The notes under the pieces were generated by a model that was given only the letters and a program-made list of their open reading frames with translations, searched no databases and was not told the DNA's origin. The position numbers and the translations under genes were made by a program. 36,232 bases of DNA from Dehalococcoidia bacterium (GTDB taxonomy: Bacteria > Chloroflexota > Dehalococcoidia > Lucifugimonadales > Lucifugimonadaceae), in NCBI GenBank assembly GCA_026421215.1, contig JAPKBN010000020.1:1-36232 (forward strand), written 5' to 3'. How positions within the stretch are numbered: the stretch's first letter is position 1; each line of letters starts with the position of its first letter. Shown one piece after another: positions 15,317 through 24,038 of the stretch.

Positions 15317-16774
15317 ATGCAAACTCCGTGGCAGCCGAGGTCCGGCGATGTCGTCGTTCGGCGACCCCGTCAGTCAGAAATCGGCCCGGTCCATATAAAT
15401 GTAGCCCGACGCTCGGTGCCTGTCCGCGGCCCGGCATCGCCGATGCTTGTCGTTTACGGATTCCTGGTCCTTACGTTTATCGGGACGATGCTGCTCTGGT
15501 TGCCGATCGCCCGCGAAGAAGCCGGGTTCGCTCCGATCCTGACTGCGATGTTCTCGGCGACGTCCGCAATTACCGTGACTGGACTTGTTGTCGTGGACAC
15601 GGCCGACTACTGGACCACATTCGGACACGTCGTGCTGCTGGTCCTAGCGTTCATCGGCGGATTGGGATTCATGACTGCGGCGGCATTCCTGCTCATCATC
15701 GTAGGCCAGAGAATCGGCATGCAAAGCCAGATCGCCATCAGGGAAGGGCTGGGAGTTAGGCAGCTCGGAGGTCTTCCCAGCCTCATCAGACGTATCGTCG
15801 TGTTATCGGTCACCATTCAGTTGATCGGCTCGGTCCTGCTGTTCCTGCGATTCTATGTATTCGGGAGTCTCTGGGACGGGATCTCAATCGGGACAGCGCT
15901 GTGGCAGAGTGCCTTCCTTGGCATTTCCGCATTCAACAACGCCGGTCTGGTGATTCTTCCTTCCGATCACATTCCCGGTGCCAGTCTGGAAGCTTTTCGA
16001 TCTGACGAATGGGTACTAGGCATCGTCGCCGGACTCATCATCCTTGGTGCGCTCGGTTACCTGGCCATATTTGAAGTCCTCACGATTCGGAGCCTGCGTC
16101 GATTTTCACTTGAAACCAAGATCGTCCTCACCGGTAGCATCGCGCTTCTGGTTATGGGTACAACCTTTATTTACGTACTTGAGAGGAATAACGACGAGAC
16201 CATTGGCACTCTCAACGCTCCTAATCAGGTAGGCGACGCGTTTTTCAATGCGACTATCGCCCGTACCGCCGGCTTCTCAATCGATGATTTCGGTGAGCAC
16301 GAAGACACAACCAATGTTGTTTTTGAACTCTTGATGTTCATCGGCGGTGCTTCGGCTTCGACGGCGGGTGGCATAAAACTGAACACCTTCGCCCTGATTG
16401 TGATCGCAACGGTGGCAACCGTTCGTGGGAGGCGCAACCTCTCTGCGTTCAACAGGGACATACCGCAAGAGTTGGCGCGCCGCGCTCTGATCATAGGAGC
16501 GCTGGCGACATTAACAGTTGTGGCATTCCTGATCGCCCTCACGATGGTGGAGGATAGACCGCTCTCAGACTTGCAGTTCGAGATATTCTCTGCCATTGGC
16601 ACCGTAGGTGTGTCTACCGGCATTACTCCGTTACTTGGTGATGGAGGGAAAATCGTTGTCGCCACCGCGATGTTCGTCGGGCGATTTGGTCCGCTGACGC
16701 TCGCATTGCTGATGGCTGGCCGTGAAGCTCCGGTGGGTTATCGATACGCGACCGAACGAATTAGAATAGGCTAG
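15317..16774 (+). CDS. TrkH/KtrB-type potassium uptake channel subunit
   Basis: 485 residues with a polar, Arg-rich N terminus of about 40 residues and about ten hydrophobic segments. All four selectivity-filter loops of the TrkH/KtrB superfamily can be read: SAITVTGLVV, SAFNNAGLVIL, ARTAGFSID and GTVGVSTGITP, each with the conserved Gly. The protein forms the K+ (possibly Na+-coupled) conducting dimer and needs a TrkA/KtrA ring for gating; a gene for one follows at 16902. It is the first gene of the potassium module running to 19324. A start at ATG 15317 lacks a strong ribosome site, but the first membrane segment begins only at about residue 43, so later starts are possible. Confidence 0.93.
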   Translation: MQTPWQPRSGDVVVRRPRQSEIGPVHINVARRSVPVRGPASPMLVVYGFLVLTFIGTMLLWLPIAREEAGFAPILTAMFSATSAITVTGLVVVDTADYWTTFGHVVLLVLAFIGGLGFMTAAAFLLIIVGQRIGMQSQIAIREGLGVRQLGGLPSLIRRIVVLSVTIQLIGSVLLFLRFYVFGSLWDGISIGTALWQSAFLGISAFNNAGLVILPSDHIPGASLEAFRSDEWVLGIVAGLIILGALGYLAIFEVLTIRSLRRFSLETKIVLTGSIALLVMGTTFIYVLERNNDETIGTLNAPNQVGDAFFNATIARTAGFSIDDFGEHEDTTNVVFELLMFIGGASASTAGGIKLNTFALIVIATVATVRGRRNLSAFNRDIPQELARRALIIGALATLTVVAFLIALTMVEDRPLSDLQFEIFSAIGTVGVSTGITPLLGDGGKIVVATAMFVGRFGPLTLALLMAGREAPVGYRYATERIRIG

Positions 16775-16901
16775 CTTTGCTGGCATCACATTGACGGGCC
16801 CGATCATCCCCAAACGTATACCCGGAACCGGATAGAGCCGCCCGGCGACGGGTCCAAACGAAACCGGCGTCCGGTTCGATCTAAAGCTATCGGGGGTTCC
16901 C

Positions 16902-17567
16902 ATCGCTACAACAAAAAAACAGGTCGCAGTCGTCGGCCTTGGGCGTCTTGGATCCGGTGTAGCGCGCACCCTTTATCAGCTTGGCCATGATGTAATGGCG
17001 ATCGACCAGAGTGAGGCGCGCGTTCAGCCCCTCATGGGGCAGGTAACTTACCCGGTGGCGGGAGACGCTACGAGTGAAACCGTCCTGGCCGAACTGGGCG
17101 TGGACAATATGGACATCGCCGTGGTGGCCATTGGTCAGGATGTGCAGGCGAACATCATGGTGTCGGTGCTCCTGAAGACGATGGGCCTTCCATACATCGT
17201 CGCCCGTGCGCACGACGCACTGCACGGGGCAACGCTGGAGCGGATCGGATGTAACAAGGTGGTTCACCCCGAGGTCGAGATGGGTGCCCGGCTGGCGCAC
17301 AATCTTTTTAACCCCGATGCCCAAGAGTACATGGAACTGACCGAGTCGTATGGCATTAGCCGGATCCGTGTGCCGGACAGGTTCGCTAACATGACGCTAC
17401 GGGAGACCGGATTCACGGGCGTGAGAGACAAGTACGGCGTCTCGGTCGTCGCACTAAAACGCGGCGACGAGATCACCCTGTCTCCGGACCCGGACGATGG
17501 ACTACTGCCTGGAGATATCCTTGTGGTAGCCGGGCGTGACGAGCTAGTAGACAGAATTTCTACCTGA
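16902..17567 (+). CDS. TrkA/KtrA-type K+ channel regulatory subunit, non-canonical start
   Basis: 221 residues if begun at ATC 16902. KKQVAVVGLGRLGSGVA is the first strand and GxGxxG of the RCK/TrkA-N domain that binds NAD(H) or ATP; a downstream acidic residue (AIDQS) ends the second strand. The C-terminal TrkA-C domain runs from about residue 140 (SRIRVPDRFANMTLRETG to DGLLPGDILVVAGRDE). Its length equals that of KtrA. No ATG, GTG or TTG exists in this frame between the upstream stop (16833) and the conserved glycine motif; the first usual start, ATG 16995, would delete the nucleotide-binding motif. ATC 16902 follows GGGGG at 5 nt, so an AUC start or an ATG-to-ATC change is likely. The protein would form the gating ring of the adjacent TrkH. 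Confidence 0.85.
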   Translation: MATTKKQVAVVGLGRLGSGVARTLYQLGHDVMAIDQSEARVQPLMGQVTYPVAGDATSETVLAELGVDNMDIAVVAIGQDVQANIMVSVLLKTMGLPYIVARAHDALHGATLERIGCNKVVHPEVEMGARLAHNLFNPDAQEYMELTESYGISRIRVPDRFANMTLRETGFTGVRDKYGVSVVALKRGDEITLSPDPDDGLLPGDILVVAGRDELVDRIST

Positions 17568-17665
17568 GAAAATTCAGAATCCCCGGAGAACCAATCCAAT
17601 CGTGTGATCAGGCCCGATCTTTCTTCACCCCAAAATACCAGTTGAAACGCGGAGCAGACCAGCAT

Positions 17666-18169
17666 ATGGCCTACCCTAAAGTCCTTGTGGTACTTACCGG
17701 CGACGAGACAGATCAGGGAGTGCTAGCGCAGGGCGCCGATATGGTTCGACCGGTCAAAGGCACGCTTTATGCGGTGTATGTAATCACCGTAGACCGTGCG
17801 TTGCCAGTCGACTCAGAGGTCGGTCCGGAAGCTGCCAGGGCTGAACAGATCTTTATGAACGCAGAAGCGTCCGTTCAGTTACCACGTGGGGATTTCGAGG
17901 CGCAGTTGCTCCAGGCACGGGAACGTGGTCCGGCGGTGGTACGTGAAGCGGCTGAACGTGATGTAGACGCCGTAGTGATCGGGACATCGTGCCCGCGCGA
18001 GTACGGGCGCTTCTCCCTTGGAGAGGACGTTCCCTACGTTCTTGAACACGCTCGCTGCTTGGTAGTACTGTGGCGGGAGCCGCCGGCACGGGGGAAGAGA
18101 CGTCAGAACCAGTACGGATCACGATCAACCGGAGGCCGGCAGTCCGCCGGAATTCTCTCGGGTGTCTGA
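17666..18169 (+). CDS. universal stress protein (UspA)-like
   Basis: 167 residues from ATG 17666 (an upstream TTG at 17642 would add 8). MAYPKVLVVLTGDETDQGVL is the first strand-loop of a Usp fold, and AERDVDAVVIGTSCPREYGR is the late strand with the position of the ATP loop. The usual G-x2-G-x9-G(S/T) motif is not intact (GTSC... and SLGED instead), so ATP binding is doubtful. A basic, polar tail (ARGKRRQNQYGSRSTGG) follows. It sits inside the potassium module between TrkA genes; Usp proteins that bind cyclic nucleotides regulate K+ transporters elsewhere (for example KdpD-linked or Trk-linked Usp), so a regulatory role is plausible inference. Confidence 0.7.
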   Translation: MAYPKVLVVLTGDETDQGVLAQGADMVRPVKGTLYAVYVITVDRALPVDSEVGPEAARAEQIFMNAEASVQLPRGDFEAQLLQARERGPAVVREAAERDVDAVVIGTSCPREYGRFSLGEDVPYVLEHARCLVVLWREPPARGKRRQNQYGSRSTGGRQSAGILSGV

Positions 18170-18235
18170 TATCTCTAATATTCGCGATGTCTGGGGCAGT
18201 GATTGCCGCCATCTCATCCAACATCAGGTCGCGCG

Positions 18236-18652
18236 ATGAAGGTCGTAATCATGGGCTCCGGCCGGATCGGGGCACGCGTAGCATCCTCACTATCGGCTGA
18301 TGGCCACGATGTCTCGGTCATCGAATCGAATCGCACACAGGTCATGAACCTGTCCCGGACTTTGATCGATGATGGGTTGATAACCCTTGTCATCGGCGAC
18401 GGAAGCGGATCAGAGGCGATGCTGGAGGCGGGAATTGAGAACGCTGATGTGTTCCTCGCGCTCTCAGGGAACGACGCACTGAACGGGCTGGCCGCGCAGA
18501 AAGCGAAGTCGGTCTACCGGACGCGCAGGGTCGTGTGTCGGGTGAAGGACGAAGGTCTCAGGGAGCTATACACAAGCCTCGGGATCACCGTCACCTCACC
18601 CACGGCGCTCGTCGCCGACGTGATACTTCAGACCGTGCCGGATATGCCCTGA
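18236..18652 (+). CDS. TrkA-N domain protein, single domain
   Basis: 138 residues: MKVVIMGSGRIGARVASSLS carries GxGxxG, followed by SVIES (acidic end of strand two), the GDGSGSEAML block and DVFLALSGNDALNGLAA, the standard TrkA-N core. It ends right after one Rossmann domain, without the TrkA-C ligand domain that the two other TrkA-like proteins here have. The start is ATG 18236, with AGG upstream; an upstream ATG at 18203 adds 11 residues of poor quality. Its stop is 6 nt before the next TrkA gene, so the two are co-transcribed and may pair in one ring. Confidence 0.85.
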   Translation: MKVVIMGSGRIGARVASSLSADGHDVSVIESNRTQVMNLSRTLIDDGLITLVIGDGSGSEAMLEAGIENADVFLALSGNDALNGLAAQKAKSVYRTRRVVCRVKDEGLRELYTSLGITVTSPTALVADVILQTVPDMP

Positions 18653-18658
18653 TAGACC

Positions 18659-19324
18659 ATGTATATCGTTATCATCGGCGCAGGACGCATAGGAACGGGA
18701 CTTGCAAAGTCCCAGTTGGCGACGGGGCAGGAAGTGTTCCTGCTCGATCGGGACGACGCACGTGTCGAATCCCTTCGTTCTACGTTCGGCAGCATCGCTC
18801 AACTGGGCGATGGAACTAACGTCACCAACCTGCGAGAAGCAGGGGTGGCGCGTGCCGGACTCTTTATCGCCGCTACAGGCGACGATGCCGTCAATCTCGC
18901 CTCCTGCCAACTCGCCAAACAGGTGTTCAACTCTCCCAGGACGGTTGCTGTGGTCGTCGATCCCGAGAACGCCACGCTTTTCGAGACTCTCGGAGTCGAC
19001 GATGTCGTGAGTCTGACCGACCTCGCAATGACGAGGCTTGCATCGACGGTACCGGCACACCCGGTCGTCCGTCTCATGCCCCTGGCGGGCCGACATCGGG
19101 AAATGGTGGCGATCAAAATCCCGGCAGGTGCAGAGGTGGTCAACCGTATGCTGTCCGAGATCGTCTTGCCGTACGGCAGTTCGGTGATCCTTGTTATCGG
19201 ACCTACAGGGCAGACCGAGGAACCACGTCCAGAAACGGTTCTCGACGCCGAGGACGAGGTGATAGTGGTGACGCCAGTGGAAGGCACGCAGGCCCTGTGG
19301 GAGACGTTCACTGAGATGCCGTAA
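18659..19324 (+). CDS. TrkA family K+ uptake regulator, full length
   Basis: 221 residues: MYIVIIGAGRIGTGLAKSQL (GxGxxG), FLLDRDD (acidic strand end), GDGTN and a TrkA-N core to about residue 130, then a TrkA-C domain (EMVAIKIPAGAEVVNRMLSE to VLDAEDEVIVVTPVEG). It follows the single-domain TrkA gene by 6 nt and closes the potassium module. Together with the gene at 16902 this gives three RCK-type proteins for one TrkH, so mixed rings such as a split form (one N-only subunit with one full subunit) are possible. Cytoplasmic. No terminator is seen before prephenate dehydratase. Confidence 0.9.
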   Translation: MYIVIIGAGRIGTGLAKSQLATGQEVFLLDRDDARVESLRSTFGSIAQLGDGTNVTNLREAGVARAGLFIAATGDDAVNLASCQLAKQVFNSPRTVAVVVDPENATLFETLGVDDVVSLTDLAMTRLASTVPAHPVVRLMPLAGRHREMVAIKIPAGAEVVNRMLSEIVLPYGSSVILVIGPTGQTEEPRPETVLDAEDEVIVVTPVEGTQALWETFTEMP

Positions 19325-19451
19325 AGCCTCGATGGCTTGTTCTCTGGCGTCTGGGTCAGGCATCTGATTATCTTGAGTTATTAGCGAATCAAACATCAGT
19401 CAAAATCGGTACTGCATCGGTAATGCAATGCCAAAGAGGGGTAAACGGTAC

Positions 19452-20288
19452 ATGAAACTTGGCTATCTGGGCCCCTCCGGTACTTACAGTGAAGAGGCGG
19501 CACACAACTACAGCCCCGATGCCGAGATGGTGTCTTATCCCACCATTCCGGCGGTCACCACAGCGGTCGAGAAGCGCGAAATTGACCAGTGCGTGGTCCC
19601 GATAGAGAACAGCCTGCACGGTACTATCACGGACGTGCTCGACTTCCTTGTCCGCACAGACAGCATAAGGATCGCTGGTGAACTTGCTGTCCCGATCGAC
19701 CATTGCCTCATGGCGAAACCTGGAACGGAAATCGCCGATATGACGATGGTGTTCTCGCACCCACAGTCGCTCGGGCAGAGCCGGAAATACTTGGAAACTA
19801 CACTGGGTCACGTTCAGGCCGTCACTTCACTCAGCAACGCCCAGGCGGTGATTGACATGCAGGAGTCGGATACCGTAGCCGGCGCGATAGCGCCTCTCAG
19901 GGCCGCTGAAATTTACGGAGCGGAAGTTCTTGCAGAGGCGGTCCAGGACAACCCCAATAACTACACGCGCTTCGTCGTGCTTGATGACAGCGACAGCCCC
20001 CCGACCGGGAACGACATGACGTCCGTGGCGTTTCAGTTCTCGGAGGACGAACCCGGATTGCTGTACCGGGCCCTCGGGGTGCTGAAAGAAAACTCGATCA
20101 ACATAGTCAAGATAGAATCGCGGCCAACGGGGGAGCGGCTGGGTCGCTACACCTTCCTGTTGGACATAGAACTGCATCGTGCGGACCCGGTCGGAAGTGA
20201 GACTATCGCGAAGCTGACCGAAATGTCATCCTGGTTCAAGGTATTCGGCTCTTACCCGCGTATGAAAGATCTGCCGATCAGAGGCTAG
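19452..20288 (+). CDS. pheA: prephenate dehydratase
   Basis: 278 residues from ATG 19452, chosen because the family starts at MKLGYLGPSGTYSEEAA and GAGGGG lies about ten bases upstream; ATG 19428 would add 8 basic residues. The PDT domain shows VVPIENSLHGTITDVLD, FSHPQSLGQSRKYL, and NNYTRFVVL, the NxTRF motif of the active site. The ACT domain (SVAFQFSEDEPGLLYRALGV, then INIVKIESRPTGERLGRY) carries the ESRP motif that binds phenylalanine for feedback inhibition. It converts prephenate to phenylpyruvate in Phe synthesis, in the cytoplasm. It lies alone after the potassium module and converges with the ytxH-type gene. Confidence 0.95.
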   Translation: MKLGYLGPSGTYSEEAAHNYSPDAEMVSYPTIPAVTTAVEKREIDQCVVPIENSLHGTITDVLDFLVRTDSIRIAGELAVPIDHCLMAKPGTEIADMTMVFSHPQSLGQSRKYLETTLGHVQAVTSLSNAQAVIDMQESDTVAGAIAPLRAAEIYGAEVLAEAVQDNPNNYTRFVVLDDSDSPPTGNDMTSVAFQFSEDEPGLLYRALGVLKENSINIVKIESRPTGERLGRYTFLLDIELHRADPVGSETIAKLTEMSSWFKVFGSYPRMKDLPIRG

Positions 20289-20306
20289 CCCACGACTTGT
20301 GGCTAG
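20285..20306. terminator. hairpin between convergent pheA and YtxH genes
   Basis: CTAGC-CCAC (20285-20293) pairs with GTGG-CTAG (about 20299-20306) with one bulged base around GACTT, overlapping the pheA stop. No T-run follows on either strand. Position between convergent genes is the main support. Confidence 0.35.
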
Positions 20307-20315
20307 ACGGGAGGA

Positions 20316-20630
20316 TTACGTCCGATCGTCATCCGGTTCCGTCAATGGATCGTCGTCGAAGTCGATGTCGAACTCATCGTCAAATTCCGGTCCAGCGTGT
20401 CCCCTGGCTCGCCTGGCTGCGGACTGGCCTTCCGTCACCGCCTGTCCAAAACGCTCACGCGTGACGGCGCCAAGCTCACCGGCGCGCTCCCGCCACTCAC
20501 TGCTCCTTTCCGCAAGAATCGCCCGGGTTTCTTCGCCTGAGCGTGGTGCCATCAGGATCCCGGCCAGGAAGCCTGCCGCGCCGCCCACAATCAGGCCGAC
20601 GATGAAACCGCCGCCGTCATTACTTGCCAT
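20316..20630 (-). CDS. YtxH domain protein
   Basis: 104 residues. An N-terminal Gly-rich membrane segment (FIVGLIVGGAAGFLAGILMAP) is followed by RSGEETR, the conserved post-membrane motif of YtxH proteins, a helical stretch (LAERSSEWRERAGELGAVTR) and a strongly acidic C-terminal tail. YtxH proteins are small envelope/stress proteins of unknown role. ATG 20630 is followed by MASNDGG, and AGGGAGAT is seen upstream. It lies 91 nt downstream of another membrane plus coiled-coil gene in the same orientation, a frequent YtxH/DUF948 pairing. Confidence 0.85.
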   Translation of the reverse strand: MASNDGGGFIVGLIVGGAAGFLAGILMAPRSGEETRAILAERSSEWRERAGELGAVTRERFGQAVTEGQSAARRARGHAGPEFDDEFDIDFDDDPLTEPDDDRT

Positions 20631-20721
20631 GCCGAGGATCTCCCTCTGAGGTTCTGCTGATGCTGTGTTTACGGGTCATACAAGTGAAAGAAATAGTCAT
20701 ATCGATCCGGTAGAGTCCCGG

Positions 20722-21072
20722 CTAGTCGGAATTTCTGGTACGTCCTCGGCGCCGCCCCATGATCCCTCCAAGAACAGAGGAGATGGTCCCGAACACACCT
20801 CGGAATGCCATGCCTGGAAGTGCGCCGCCGGACTTCACTTTTTCAGTAATCTCACCCAGTTCTTCAAGTAATCGATCTCCCCGTTCGGCGGCCTTTGTCA
20901 GCGCATCTAGAAGGCCCGCGACACGCCGGTACATGAGCAATGCCATAACCATAAAAACGATCAGTGCGAAGAAGGCGAAAATGAGAAACATGATGACGAA
21001 TATGTCGCTCACGACATCGATCATTTCGGGCCCGGTCAGCAGTAACACCTGTGCCACGGTCTCACCATCCAC
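20722..21072 (-). CDS. small membrane protein with coiled coil (DUF948-like)
   Basis: 116 residues from GTG 21072. Residues about 18-50 form one long hydrophobic segment (VSDIFVIMFLIFAFFALIVF and beyond), then RRVAGLLDALTKAAERGDRL and LLEELGEITEKVKSG, an amphipathic helix likely to form a coiled coil, and a basic tail (GRRRGRTRNSD). This layout and the adjacency to YtxH suggest a DUF948-like protein, but sequence identity to that family is not certain. Between it and the rpoD terminator (21073-21260) I see no gene. Confidence 0.6.
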   Translation of the reverse strand: MDGETVAQVLLLTGPEMIDVVSDIFVIMFLIFAFFALIVFMVMALLMYRRVAGLLDALTKAAERGDRLLEELGEITEKVKSGGALPGMAFRGVFGTISSVLGGIMGRRRGRTRNSD

Positions 21073-21260
21073 GGACGCGGATCACGCCACGTCGCGTATA
21101 GACACTTCAGGCACCCTGCCTGGGAACCTTGAATAGTGCAATCCAGTTCAACGCTATTGCCAAGCATACACTTACGAAGCAAACACTTAACAATAAATGC
21201 ATGCAAGGATTTGAACGTACGTAACGCACATCGAGAGAGAAAAATGGGCCGAGAGGTGGC

Positions 21261-21298
21261 GTAAACAAAAACAGCGGCCCGCAATTGGACCGCTGTTT
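21261..21298 (-). terminator. rho-independent terminator of the dgt-dnaG-rpoD operon
   Basis: On the minus strand AAACAGCGG (complement of 21290-21298) pairs with CCGCTGTTT (complement of 21269-21277); the loop is 12 nt and the 3' side runs into TTTTGTTTAC (21261-21270). It lies 55 nt after the rpoD stop. Confidence 0.88.
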
Positions 21299-21353
21299 GA
21301 TCATCAAAGTTCAAAGCCATATCCCGAACCAAACCGAGGGGCTTTACGATTGA

Positions 21354-22892
21354 TTATTCCAAGAAATCCCTGAGCTTCTTGCTTCTGGTGGGGTGTCGTA
21401 ATTTTCGTAACGCTTTGGCTTCGATCTGCCTGATGCGCTCACGTGTGACAGAGAACTCCCGTCCGACCTCTTCAAGCGTCCTGCTTCGACCGTCTTCGAG
21501 GCCAAACCGGAGCTGGAGAACTCGGCGCTCTCGGAGGCTCAGGGTGTCGAGAACATCGTCGACCTGTTCACGCAGGAGATGGTAGGTCGCGGCCTCCGCC
21601 GGGGCGGGCGCGTTCTTGTCCTCGATAAAGTCCCCGAGGTGGCTGTCTTCTTCCTCGCCAATGGGTGTTTCAAGAGAAACAGGTTCTTGGGAAATTTTGA
21701 GGATTTCCCGAACCTTGTCGGAGGTCATCTCCATCTGTCGGCCGATCTCGTCGGCGGTGGGCTCACGTCCGTACTCCTGCACAAGACGGCGGCTGACGCG
21801 GAGAAGCTTATTAATGGTCTCGACCATGTGTACCGGGATGCGGATCGTGCGGGCCTGGTCTGCTATGGCGCGTGTGATCGCCTGCCGGATCCACCAGGTG
21901 GCGTACGTCGAGAATTTGTAGCCCTTCCGGTAGTCAAACTTCTCGACCGCGCGGATCAGGCCGATGTTGCCTTCTTGGATAAGATCCAAGAGGTTCATGC
22001 CTCGTCCGATGTATTTCTTAGCGACGCTGACTACCAGCCGCAGGTTCGCCTCGGCCAGGTGGCGTTGGGACTTGGTGCTCTCTTCTCGCACCCGGGAGAG
22101 ATGGGAGTGGAAAAGGAGCTCGTACATGCCGAGCTTGTCTTCTATCCCTTCATTTGCGATCTCGTTCTCGATCTCATTCACCGGCGGATCGTCGTCAAGT
22201 ACGTCGATCACCTCCGGAGGAAGAAGCCGTGTCACGATCGATAGCTCGACGACCAATTTCTGTGCGTCTTCGGGCTCAATTTGAAGCGTGTCTGAAAGAT
22301 AGTTGACGAGCGCTTCGTTGATCGGCCCATCTATAAGATCCCGCATGTCAGGGTCGTGCATGACCGTGGAGAGTCGAACTTCTTCCGGGATACCCAGGAA
22401 TCTGGCAACAGCGATAGCTGCGTCCCGTACCGTGTACAGGCGATTGAGTAGGCCAAGCACCGTGATGCGAGCTGTCGGTGGGCGCCCGGTCTCCTCGGTG
22501 ATTTCATCCTCGATGGCGATCAGGCGCTTTTCAAGTTCCATCGCCCGGGCAAGTACGCGTTCGTCGTTAGCCGTGAGCAGGTTCACGCGGCCGATCTCAC
22601 GCAGGTACATGCGTACCGGATCATCGGTGAGCTCAGTCTCGGCGGCCTGCTGGACCCACGCCTCGCTGGCGTTGGCCGCCTGAATGGCAGACCGTGACGC
22701 TTCCCAGCGGTCGAGTTCAGATGCTGAGGCCGCGCCTTGAGGAGCGAGGACAACACTGGGCTCATCGTCGTCGGCATCAAAGTCATCCCGGCCGGATGGC
22801 CGAGCAACCTGAATTACCCCGGTCGAGGATTGATTGTCCAACTCCTCATCGTAAGAGTTGGTTTCTGAGGCTCGACCCGATCGTCTTGGCAT
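21354..22892 (-). CDS. rpoD: RNA polymerase primary sigma factor
   Basis: 512 residues. Region 1.2 is at about 93-125 ([20 protein letters not shown]); then an insert of about 140 residues; region 2 from about 280 with [37 protein letters not shown] and [20 protein letters not shown], the 2.3-2.4 block for melting and -10 recognition; region 3 ([16 protein letters not shown]); region 4.2 with [20 protein letters not shown] for -35 recognition. Region 1.1 is replaced by an acidic, disordered tail. All functional parts are present, so it is the housekeeping sigma. It starts 3 nt after the dnaG stop, so translation is coupled. Confidence 0.97.
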   Translation of the reverse strand: MPRRSGRASETNSYDEELDNQSSTGVIQVARPSGRDDFDADDDEPSVVLAPQGAASASELDRWEASRSAIQAANASEAWVQQAAETELTDDPVRMYLREIGRVNLLTANDERVLARAMELEKRLIAIEDEITEETGRPPTARITVLGLLNRLYTVRDAAIAVARFLGIPEEVRLSTVMHDPDMRDLIDGPINEALVNYLSDTLQIEPEDAQKLVVELSIVTRLLPPEVIDVLDDDPPVNEIENEIANEGIEDKLGMYELLFHSHLSRVREESTKSQRHLAEANLRLVVSVAKKYIGRGMNLLDLIQEGNIGLIRAVEKFDYRKGYKFSTYATWWIRQAITRAIADQARTIRIPVHMVETINKLLRVSRRLVQEYGREPTADEIGRQMEMTSDKVREILKISQEPVSLETPIGEEEDSHLGDFIEDKNAPAPAEAATYHLLREQVDDVLDTLSLRERRVLQLRFGLEDGRSRTLEEVGREFSVTRERIRQIEAKALRKLRHPTRSKKLRDFLE

Positions 22893-22895
22893 GGT

Positions 22896-23975
22896 TCAGG
22901 ACCGCCTTGCGAAAAGATGCTGCAGTTGCTTGTTGGTATCTACGGAACCCAGAGCGAGATCTGCGGCTTGTTGGGGGTCGTCGGGCAGGGCTTTGCCGTC
23001 ATTTGGAAATAACCGGTTTTCTTCAGCCTTTATCGTGCGGATGTGGCGCTGATGCAACCTCTGGACACAATCAGAAATAGCTTCAACCATTTCCTTTTGA
23101 TCCGTAGGCGGCAATATCTTGTCACGAAGACGCTCAATCTTCTCCATAACATCCCCTCCCCCAGAAAGGGCCGCAACTTCCAGCGTAGCTGAATTTTGAA
23201 GCATCGTAAATACAACGCGGTTCACCGGATCACGAAATTGCTCTTCACTTACACCCATGGCGTACTCACGCATCTCAGGATTTTGCAATACAACCGCAAG
23301 GAGATAATCCTCCCCCGCATTGGCGCTATCCGGATTTAATGCCGACGCCACGGCATCGCTTGACGAGCGCGAACCGGGCGGTTCCCGGAGTAAGGCCCCA
23401 GCAGTTCGTCGAGCGATCGAGGTGCGTGGCGCGCTGACTCGAAGTTGCTCAAGACTGACGTCGAGCAGTGCGGCAAGCCGTGTCATGTACGCCTCTTGCT
23501 CGTACTGGTTCGGGACCATGTTGATAAGCGGGCGCAGCTCTCCGGCGGCACCGGTCTTTCCATCCGGAGTCGACAGGTCGTAAGTCCCGGCCGCGGTTTC
23601 CAGAAGGTAGTCCAGAAGCGACCTGGCGTTCTTGAGCGATTCCCTCCAAGCGTTTCCGCTCTTGTCACCCCGGATCACCTCATCGGGGTCTTTGCCCGAT
23701 TCAAACGTGGCGACTCGAATTTCAAGAGATGCCGCTGTCCTCGTGTTCACGGTTTCCGATCGACGCTGTGATTGGAGCGCGCCCCAGACCGTTTCCAGAC
23801 TGTTGCGGGTAGCGGTCTGGCCGGCGACATCACTGTCCAGGGCCAGGATCACTTCGTTCGCGAGCCCGCGAACCAGCCCCACCTGGTCCGTAGTGATCGC
23901 CGTGCCCATCGAAGCAACTGTGTTGTCGAACCCGGCTTCGTGCGCGGTGATGGCGTCCATATAGCCCTCGACCAC
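22896..23975 (-). CDS. dnaG: DNA primase, C-terminal part (TOPRIM and helicase-binding), separated by an ochre codon
   Basis: The frame continues without shift after TAA 24039-24041: SGLLYGLNWAADGISSSGTV, then VVVEGYMDAITAHEAGF (catalytic Glu of the TOPRIM), ILALDSDVAGQTA (DxD metal site), KDPDEVIRG, and a C-terminal DnaB-interaction domain of helices to HLFARRS. The first in-frame start after the stop is GTG 23975, which begins just before the catalytic Glu and would lose one strand of the TOPRIM. No ribosome site is evident there. With the upstream half this makes a normal-length DnaG of about 610 residues. Its stop is 3 nt from the rpoD start. Confidence 0.85.
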   Translation of the reverse strand: MVEGYMDAITAHEAGFDNTVASMGTAITTDQVGLVRGLANEVILALDSDVAGQTATRNSLETVWGALQSQRRSETVNTRTAASLEIRVATFESGKDPDEVIRGDKSGNAWRESLKNARSLLDYLLETAAGTYDLSTPDGKTGAAGELRPLINMVPNQYEQEAYMTRLAALLDVSLEQLRVSAPRTSIARRTAGALLREPPGSRSSSDAVASALNPDSANAGEDYLLAVVLQNPEMREYAMGVSEEQFRDPVNRVVFTMLQNSATLEVAALSGGGDVMEKIERLRDKILPPTDQKEMVEAISDCVQRLHQRHIRTIKAEENRLFPNDGKALPDDPQQAADLALGSVDTNKQLQHLFARRS

Positions 23976-24038
23976 AACGACGGTGCCAGAGGAGCTGATA
24001 CCGTCTGCGGCCCAGTTCAGGCCGTACAGCAGGCCGGA

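Noticed and set aside
18596..19396. 266-codon antisense frame over the trkA gene, starting MFDSLITQDNQ
   Set aside because: Almost wholly antisense to a clear TrkA gene; His/Cys/Arg-rich composition typical of a shadow frame; no ribosome site.
21579..22244. 221-codon plus-strand frame inside rpoD
   Set aside because: Antisense shadow of the sigma factor; codon pattern belongs to the minus strand.
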